In this document: positions 45,394 through 48,847 of the stretch, piece after piece
How positions within the stretch are numbered: the first letter of the stretch is position 1
Layout: every line of letters begins with the position of its first letter
Program-made: the position numbers and the translations under genes
The notes under the pieces: generated by a model
Seen by the model: only the letters and a program-made list of their open reading frames with translations
Told to the model about the DNA's origin: nothing
The model's database searches: none
NCBI GenBank assembly: GCA_019638635.1
Contig: JAHBTM010000013.1
Coordinates: forward strand, 1 to 48,847
Origin: Ferruginibacter sp.
GTDB taxonomy: Bacteria; Bacteroidota; Bacteroidia; Chitinophagales; Chitinophagaceae
Direction: 5' to 3'
DNA: 48,847 nt

Positions 45394-45519
45394 CAGCAGT
45401 TCATTTTTTACGCGGCATTAACAGCCGGAATACCTCCTGCCCTTATAATCAGCGAATATCCTCGTTATTAATGATGAAGCCCTGCTTCATTTCCGCACTA
45501 AATTTTTAAATTATACACA

Positions 45520-46797
45520 TTGTTATTTTCAGAATTGAAGATCATTCAGCCCATATTGGATGCACTGAATGAAGAAGGCTATACCACGCCTACCCCTATC
45601 CAGCAATCGGCCATTCCGCATTTGCTGCAACAAAAAGACCTGTTGGGTTGTGCGCAAACCGGCACCGGAAAAACAGCCGCATTTGCTATCCCTATCCTGC
45701 AGTTACTGGCAATGCCCAAGAACATGCAAAGCCATGGCGCCCGACCAATACGTGCCCTTATCCTCACACCTACCCGTGAGCTGGCCATTCAGATACAGGA
45801 AAGTTTCAATGCCTATGGACGGCACCTCAGGTTGAAAAACCTCGTGATCTTCGGCGGCGTGAATCAAAATCCACAAGTAGATGCACTGAAAAGAGGGGTC
45901 GATATTTTAGTGGCTACACCCGGCCGTTTACTGGATTTATATAATCAGGGATATATTCAGCTGAGGGATATTGAAATATTCGTATTGGATGAAGCCGACC
46001 GTATGCTGGACATGGGATTTGTACACGATGTAAAAAAAGTGATTACCAAAATACCGGAAAAACGCCAGACTCTCCTGTTTTCAGCTACCATGCCCGATGA
46101 AATTCAAAAACTGGCCAACTCCATTCTACACCAGCCCATACACGTTACCGTTACTCCTCCGAGCACCACAGCTGAAACTATTGAACAGTGGATGTTCTAT
46201 GTAGAGAAACAAAACAAACGCGCCCTGCTTGAACATTTACTGAAAAACACGCAGGCCGATGCCGTATTGGTATTTACACGTACCAAGCATGGGGCTGATA
46301 AAGTAGTGAAGGATTTACACCGTGCCGGGATTTCCGCTGAAGCCATTCATGGAAATAAATCGCAGAATGCGCGCCAGCGTGCCCTCACCAATTTCAAAAA
46401 CAGAACAACGCGTGTACTGGTAGCTACCGATATTGCTGCAAGAGGTATAGATGTAGATGACCTTACACATGTTATCAATTACGAGTTACCTGAAGTACCT
46501 GAAACCTATGTTCACCGCATTGGAAGAACCGGGAGAGCCGGAGCATCGGGTATTTCTTTCTCCTTCTGCGAGGCTGAGGAAACAGCCGATTTGAGGGACA
46601 TACAAAAACTGATCGGTAAACCCATCCCCGTAAATGATACTCATCCATGGCATACCACATTCCATGAAATAAAAAGCAGGCCTGCACCCGGACAAAACCG
46701 AGGGGCAAGACCGGAACGCCGCAAAGTAACCCATGGAACCCAAAGCAGACCGCATCAACGTGCTGCTACGGAAACGGGTAAAAGAAGGCATTTTTAA
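45520..46797 (+). CDS. rhlE: DEAD-box RNA helicase, RhlE type
   Basis: An ATP-dependent RNA helicase for ribosome assembly, RNA decay or cold adaptation. The 425-residue protein carries the Q motif (GYTTPTPIQ), motif I AQTGTGKT, Ia PTRELA, II DEAD, III SAT, the RNA-binding TPGR, and VI HRIGRTGRAG. A basic Gly/Arg tail follows. The start is TTG at 45520 (LFSELKIIQPI); an in-frame stop at 45499 and no ATG in between leave it the best choice. It ends four bases into the convergent membrane-protein gene. Confidence 0.95.
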   Translation: MLFSELKIIQPILDALNEEGYTTPTPIQQSAIPHLLQQKDLLGCAQTGTGKTAAFAIPILQLLAMPKNMQSHGARPIRALILTPTRELAIQIQESFNAYGRHLRLKNLVIFGGVNQNPQVDALKRGVDILVATPGRLLDLYNQGYIQLRDIEIFVLDEADRMLDMGFVHDVKKVITKIPEKRQTLLFSATMPDEIQKLANSILHQPIHVTVTPPSTTAETIEQWMFYVEKQNKRALLEHLLKNTQADAVLVFTRTKHGADKVVKDLHRAGISAEAIHGNKSQNARQRALTNFKNRTTRVLVATDIAARGIDVDDLTHVINYELPEVPETYVHRIGRTGRAGASGISFSFCEAEETADLRDIQKLIGKPIPVNDTHPWHTTFHEIKSRPAPGQNRGARPERRKVTHGTQSRPHQRAATETGKRRHF

Positions 46798-47900
46798 AAA
46801 CTACCGCTGGCCCCACCACCGCCAAAAGATCCACCTCCAAATCCTGTAGGTGGATTTTTAATATCCGGATACTGCTCAACATTTATAACTGATTTTGAAT
46901 ACTCATAATGCTCATTTTCTTCTGCAAAAGCAATATGACCTTTGAATGGATTTTTGAAAAATTTTATCAGATACCATGCAAAAAATATTCCGGCTAATCC
47001 AATCAACGAAATCCATACACCGTATTGTTCAAATGCACTTAATGACATAAACACATAGCACGTAAGTAAGATTAAAACCAACCCACTCCTAAATAATACC
47101 TTATTCCGTTGTTTGAAACCCAGCAATATAAAACCAAGCGGCAGTAATACACATAAGATGAGTTCAATGCAATGCAGTACAAAATTCGCTTTATGGTGTA
47201 CAGGGGTTGAGAAAATTAAGGAATAACTAATAACCCCATGGCTGAAAATCAATGCAACAACTTTTATTACAGTAAACAAACCCTCATAATAATGGGGAGC
47301 TTTAGATATCCGCTGAAATACGCCGAATACTAACAAAGAAATTGAACATAATAACAGTGGAGTGTACACGTGCAAAGGCGTATTTTCTAAAAAAGTATAG
47401 AAAACGAACATGGCACTTAGAAATGTAGCAACTGCTGACACGCCGTTTAAATACCGAATGGTAAACACAAATGCAACCATGAACACTGTCCATCCTGATT
47501 GTAGGACTGACAACCTAAACACATCATCTGCACCCATTACCAAAAAAAGTATAGCGGCATGACAAAACGCATCATCTACACCGGTTTTAAAATGAAATTT
47601 ACGCGCAATAAAATACTCCAATGCAGCTATCAGCAAAACGGCAACCGTAATAAAAACCCCACCAAATACATTTGAATAGAATAACAACATCAACATTAAA
47701 CCCACACAACACCACGCAACGAGCCAGGTGAGAAGATACAAACCCAATCGAGGAAATGTGCCCAGTGTGTAAATACCAACCGGATGTTGAGTTTTAATGG
47801 TTTCAAATTCTTCAACGGTTATACTCTGTTGATGTAATGCATCTTCCGCATCCTGTAGTATCTCCCTATGGGCAAGCCATGTTCTATTGTATGCAATCAT
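46794..47900 (-). CDS. Multi-span membrane protein with Gly-rich C-terminus, unknown function
   Basis: The 368-residue protein has an N-terminal cytoplasmic helical part (about 1-50, AEDALHQQSITVEEFETIKT) and some ten hydrophobic segments. A short acidic/aromatic stretch leads to a closing GGGSFGGGGASGSF. That tail resembles the Gly-rich ends of TPM-domain and related membrane proteins, but no TPM domain is present. It overlaps the upstream DUF2157-like gene by four bases, so the two are coupled and may act as a complex. The name and function are unknown. Confidence 0.75.
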   Translation of the reverse strand: MIAYNRTWLAHREILQDAEDALHQQSITVEEFETIKTQHPVGIYTLGTFPRLGLYLLTWLVAWCCVGLMLMLLFYSNVFGGVFITVAVLLIAALEYFIARKFHFKTGVDDAFCHAAILFLVMGADDVFRLSVLQSGWTVFMVAFVFTIRYLNGVSAVATFLSAMFVFYTFLENTPLHVYTPLLLCSISLLVFGVFQRISKAPHYYEGLFTVIKVVALIFSHGVISYSLIFSTPVHHKANFVLHCIELILCVLLPLGFILLGFKQRNKVLFRSGLVLILLTCYVFMSLSAFEQYGVWISLIGLAGIFFAWYLIKFFKNPFKGHIAFAEENEHYEYSKSVINVEQYPDIKNPPTGFGGGSFGGGGASGSF

Positions 47901-48847
47901 ATTCTAAATTTTTTATAGGACTGCATGAGGAGTTTTCCGGTCAGAATGGCTGAGACAATTAAATATAAAATGATAAAATACACAGGTGTGAGACCTGATA
48001 AATACAACTCTGAAATGAATAATACAACCCAAATACTTAAGCCAATATAGGTATAAATAGCTATTGATAGCAGTAAGAGATAACTGTTTACTTTTTTTGA
48101 AAGCCGATAAAAATACAAGGCTCCCATGCACATCATCAATACCCATACTATTTTATACTCATAATTAAAAATGGCTGACACAGCGCTTAATCCGAATAAA
48201 TGCACTCCAAAATGGATATAGGTATTTCTAAAGTGAGGTTTGATGTGTCTGGTAGAATGCAGCACTCCGATAAGCACAAAAGAGACACTCAGTAAAGTGG
48301 CAGTGATGAGTATAGCAGGATTACTCCAATCGTTATGAAAAATAATCTGTGTAGGTGCAACTGTTAGTCCGGCAAAAGCGCAAACATTTACTATAGCCAA
48401 ACTCAGTACGCCTAAATGATCAAAGCGATAAGCAGCAAACAACAATATTACCATTGGCACAAAGACACTTAAGCCAAACTGGCTTCCAAAAAGAACGTAT
48501 TGGTATTGCAGGTAAGCGATTAACGTTAACAAGCTTAAAGAACCCAGCAACAGAATGTATCCAAAAAAAACATTAGGTTCACGTACATGTTTCAGTGAAA
48601 AGGGAGGAGCTTTCACAAAGCAATACACAAAGGAAAGCAGACATACTACTGCCAATAATATTACAATGGCAATCTGGCTGATTGAATGAATATTTTCGTA
48701 AACCAATGTTGCCAATCCACCGGTTAATATCAATATACTTATGTATAAAATCAGCCTTAATTCCAACATGATGTTCCTTGGTGCTGCGATACGCTCTTTT
48801 ATACGCTGTAAGGACTCATGACTGACAAGCCGCTCATTATATAGCTT
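47897..48847 (-). CDS. DUF2157-like multi-span membrane protein, 5' end outside window
   Basis: The frame stays open to the window edge, so the ATG at 48769 is internal and the real start is beyond 48847. The extra N-terminal residues (KLYNERLVSHESLQRIKERI) look like the helical cytoplasmic head typical of DUF2157 proteins, followed by LRLILYISILILTGGLATLVYENI and at least eight further membrane segments. At least 316 residues are encoded. The function of the family is unknown. Confidence 0.75.
   Translation of the reverse strand, partial: KLYNERLVSHESLQRIKERIAAPRNIMLELRLILYISILILTGGLATLVYENIHSISQIAIVILLAVVCLLSFVYCFVKAPPFSLKHVREPNVFFGYILLLGSLSLLTLIAYLQYQYVLFGSQFGLSVFVPMVILLFAAYRFDHLGVLSLAIVNVCAFAGLTVAPTQIIFHNDWSNPAILITATLLSVSFVLIGVLHSTRHIKPHFRNTYIHFGVHLFGLSAVSAIFNYEYKIVWVLMMCMGALYFYRLSKKVNSYLLLLSIAIYTYIGLSIWVVLFISELYLSGLTPVYFIILYLIVSAILTGKLLMQSYKKFRI

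Larger units (their letters stand above)
44974..45519. other. 546-base intergenic region with palindromes and the rhlE leader
   Basis: No protein gene is supported. A 70-codon minus-strand frame with a GTG start (45081-45293) has no domain and overlaps palindromes. The region holds the two-tier inverted repeat at 44995-45047, an odd palindrome ACACGC-A-GCGTGT at 45180-45192, and a hairpin at 45206-45231 (GCCAT/ATGGC outside, AATAA/TTATT inside). It ends with the rhlE promoter box and untranslated leader. A small RNA or relic sequence is possible. Confidence 0.5.

Overview
The window looks like a chromosomal segment of a Bacteroidota bacterium, probably a Chitinophagales- or Sphingobacteriales-type lineage (the exact taxon is an inference). 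The evidence is a giant secreted protein ending in a gliding/type IX secretion (CHU_C-type) C-terminal domain, the Bacteroidota-style LptD / MCE (MlaD) / OstA-like envelope gene block, a futalosine-pathway menaquinone enzyme (MqnA), almost no Shine-Dalgarno sequences, and eleven exact copies of the Bacteroidota -7 promoter octamer TAnnTTTG placed just upstream of genes. No insertion sequence, phage gene, integrase or CRISPR array was seen. Most of the window is ordinary chromosomal housekeeping with one surface-polysaccharide island.

Layout. 1-2162: partial methyltransferase, tRNA-Arg(TCT), uracil-DNA glycosylase, PlsC-type acyltransferase. 2490-11839: envelope block, with lptD divergent from an amidase - MlaD - OstA-like - secreted unknown - NAD(P)H-hydrate repair series. 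11832-16922: rhomboid protease, membrane pyrophosphatase, and a BlaI/M56 (BlaR1-like) regulator pair with a palindrome over the blaI start. 17510-28524: surface-glycan region containing a GT4 glycosyltransferase, GDP-mannose dehydratase, and a tight seven- or eight-gene minus-strand operon. That operon runs from glucose-1-phosphate cytidylyltransferase through CDP-glucose dehydratase, a 3,5-epimerase, a C-methyltransferase, a reductase, a CmcI-like protein and two GT2 glycosyltransferases. It is divergent from a Wzx-like flippase. 28507-30638: mqnA and purB. 30673-35466: 1597-residue type IX secreted protein with seven 52-residue repeats. 35562-41660: DUF2892 protein, release factor 3, MacB-like permease, tsaD, trmN6-like methyltransferase, saccharopine-dehydrogenase-like enzyme. 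41791-48847: tRNA-Leu(CAA), M48 metalloprotease, secreted unknown, RhlE-type helicase, and two multi-membrane-span proteins, the last cut by the window end.

How they work together. The lptD block brings together the outer-membrane LPS translocon and relatives of its periplasmic carriers, a lipid-transport MCE protein and a peptidoglycan amidase. The glycan island reads as a self-contained route from glucose-1-phosphate to a CDP-linked, probably 3-C-methyl-branched 6-deoxyhexose, plus transferases and a flippase to build and export it. The sugar identity is an inference. Possibly new points are the back-to-back -7 boxes between the sugar operon and the flippase, candidate leaderless promoters, a two-tier inverted repeat at 44995-45047, a long rhlE leader, and a poly-T signal-peptide tract in the giant secreted protein.
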